Of a stretch of DNA of 22,312 bases, positions 21,539 through 22,312 are shown piece after piece. Source of the stretch: Candidatus Gastranaerophilales bacterium. Lineage in GTDB: Bacteria > Cyanobacteriota > Vampirovibrionia > Gastranaerophilales > Gastranaerophilaceae. The DNA is taken from the NCBI GenBank assembly GCA_910587175.1, contig CAJULH010000034.1:1-22312 (forward strand), given 5' to 3'. Position 1 is the first letter of the stretch. Each line of letters opens with the position of its first letter. Position numbers and translations under genes: made by a program. The notes under the pieces are model-generated. The model saw nothing but the letters and a program-made list of their open reading frames with translations. It did no database searches and was not told the origin of the DNA.

Positions 21539-21554
21539 TTTTCCGGAAAAATTA
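21535..21554. promoter_or_regulatory. 20-bp perfect palindrome, candidate operator
   Basis: TAATTTTTCCGGAAAAATTA is a perfect palindrome centred at 21544/21545. It overlaps the end of the plus-strand -10 and the predicted start site of the PQ-loop gene, and lies upstream of the divergent amidase promoter. It could bind a dimeric regulator of both units, or form a hairpin at the 5' end of the plus-strand mRNA. There is no T-run in terminator position. Confidence 0.65.
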
Positions 21555-21621
21555 ACAAAATAAACCGGTAGATGTGCCGATTTGGCTTTTTGGTGCTATG
21601 TGGAGGACAAAAGAAAAGAAT

Positions 21622-21876
21622 ATGAGTATATTTGAAGCAGTCATGATGTTGTGTTTCGGGGCAAGCTGGCCTTTTCAGGTAGTAAAAACATACAGAACAA
21701 AAAATGTTGAAGGAAAGAGCATTCTTTTTCTTTGGCTTGTGATGATTGGGTATGTTTCAGGGATGATACACAAAATTTTAAATAATTTTGATTGGGTGAT
21801 TTATCTTTATCTTTTGAATTTAGTGCTTGTTGCGACGGATGCATTTTTCTATTACAGGTACAAAAAGCGGGCGTAG
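21622..21876 (+). CDS. PQ-loop / SemiSWEET-type membrane protein, 84 aa
   Basis: The protein is a single three-helix unit of the MtN3/SWEET (PQ-loop) superfamily. Helix 1 carries MLCFGASWPFQVVKTYRTKN (residues about 9-28), with PFQ in the position of the Pro-Gln dipeptide. Helix 2 is ILFLWLVMIGYVSGMIHKIL and helix 3 is VIYLYLLNLVLVATDAFFYYR, ending in KKRA. SemiSWEETs of 80-100 aa dimerise to form sugar carriers; the substrate here is unknown. I chose the ATG at 21622, which starts directly before helix 1 (GGAGG lies 15 nt upstream, further than usual); upstream ATGs at 21574 and 21598 would add 16 or 8 residues. It is divergent from the amidase-nupC operon and shares its intergenic palindrome. 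Confidence 0.85.
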   Translation: MSIFEAVMMLCFGASWPFQVVKTYRTKNVEGKSILFLWLVMIGYVSGMIHKILNNFDWVIYLYLLNLVLVATDAFFYYRYKKRA

Positions 21877-21942
21877 AGGCTTTTGCAAGTTTTTATCCGG
21901 TAGTTTATTGGTTTGGGTTTTCTTCGGGTGGTTTGCGGGGTA

Positions 21943-22140
21943 TTATATGTTATTCTGAATTTTCAGGATTAGTTCTGTAGCGTTTTTAATGTTTGAAAGA
22001 GTTATATTTAAGGCTACATCGGCAGTTTTGTCTTCTGCAAATTTGTTTTGTAAAAGGCTAATGACAGCTTACGCCATTTCAAGTTCATAATAGCAGTATT
22101 CAGTTAGCTCCAGTATTTTTTCAAATTTCTCATCATTCAT
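21943..22140 (-). pseudogene. small ORF interrupted by one in-frame TAA (23 + 41 codons)
   Basis: From ATG 22140 the frame reads 23 codons (MNDEKFEKILELTEYCYYEL...), meets TAA at 22069-22071, then continues in the same frame for 41 more codons (AVISLLQNKFAEDKTADVAL through LILKIQNNI) to a final TAA at 21943. Both parts have the charged, helical look of one small protein of about 65 aa, and the frame is not shifted. A CAA-to-TAA or GAA-to-TAA change would explain it. Every other complete gene here ends normally, so general recoding of TAA is unlikely. There is no obvious ribosome site. Alternatives are a chance open frame or a sequencing error. Confidence 0.45.
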
Positions 22141-22226
22141 AAGATATGATTTTAATACAGTTAATTTTATATTTTACAGACAAACAGGTCGAATTTAGAA
22201 GATTTATAGAAATATACTGCTAAATT

Positions 22227-22312
22227 TTAAAATTGAGTTTTAATGTTTTTGTACCTCTTTTTATACCGGCTTGCAACGTTCATAGAGCTATTAAGCTCAT
22301 CTTTTATTGTTC
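22227..22312 (-). CDS. 3' end of a gene running off the window
   Basis: The minus strand is open from the window edge to TAA at 22227-22229, ending in a basic stretch with NVASRYKKRYKNIKTQF. At 28 codons it is too short to assign a family, and a chance open frame cannot be excluded. The segment 22147-22226 between it and the broken ORF is AT-rich and shows nothing clear. Confidence 0.35.
   Translation of the reverse strand, partial: TIKDELNSSMNVASRYKKRYKNIKTQF

Overview
The window looks like a chromosomal stretch of a low-GC, Gram-negative gut bacterium, most likely of the Gastranaerophilales (Melainabacteria/Vampirovibrionia, non-photosynthetic relatives of cyanobacteria). A lipid A kinase (LpxK), an Mla/TGD-type lipid transporter and a porin-like protein with a signal peptide show a diderm envelope. 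Two small proteins carry short N-terminal Asn-x-Phe-Gly-type motifs (NPVTFGAK, NSNFKGAL) that I associate with this lineage. The lineage call is inference, since no marker gene could be compared.

Layout. 1-1060 is accessory: an upstream terminator with a possible small RNA, a 61-aa protein divergent from an XRE-type regulator, and a very small hydrophobic peptide gene facing a convergent antisense RNA across one shared bidirectional terminator. That last locus has the architecture of a type I toxin-antitoxin module and is the strongest novelty candidate here. 1147-3013 holds a zinc-ribbon protein and glgC, each with its own TTGCAA-N17-TAnnAT promoter. 3096-4205 (minus) is a porin-like protein. 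4249-7016 is the rimP-nusA-formyltransferase operon, whose leader contains an intrinsic terminator just before rimP. 7024-8100 (minus) is a lineage-type protein with an HExxH metalloprotease motif.

8180-13252 (minus) is one likely operon, mlaE-mlaF-mlaD-lpxK-metF, linking phospholipid transport, lipid A synthesis and one-carbon metabolism. 13330-13569 is a small membrane protein. 13761-16418 (minus) is a GNAT-family protein followed by serA. 16509-18486 (minus) is ribE followed by ribBA, the early and last steps of riboflavin synthesis. 18564-18761 is a small monocistronic gene with a consensus promoter, a perfect Shine-Dalgarno and a strong terminator.

18762-19063 has no gene but holds that promoter, a 12-bp palindrome and an unexplained 107-bp inverted-repeat element. 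A 59-aa gene lies at 19064-19243. 19338-21475 (minus) is a nitrilase-superfamily amidase followed by a NupC-type nucleoside transporter. Divergent to it is a PQ-loop/SemiSWEET protein, with a 20-bp perfect palindrome in the shared intergenic region. 21877-22312 holds a small ORF broken by one in-frame TAA and the 3' end of a gene that leaves the window; nothing else is evident there.

No tRNA, rRNA, CRISPR array, transposase or recognised riboswitch was seen.
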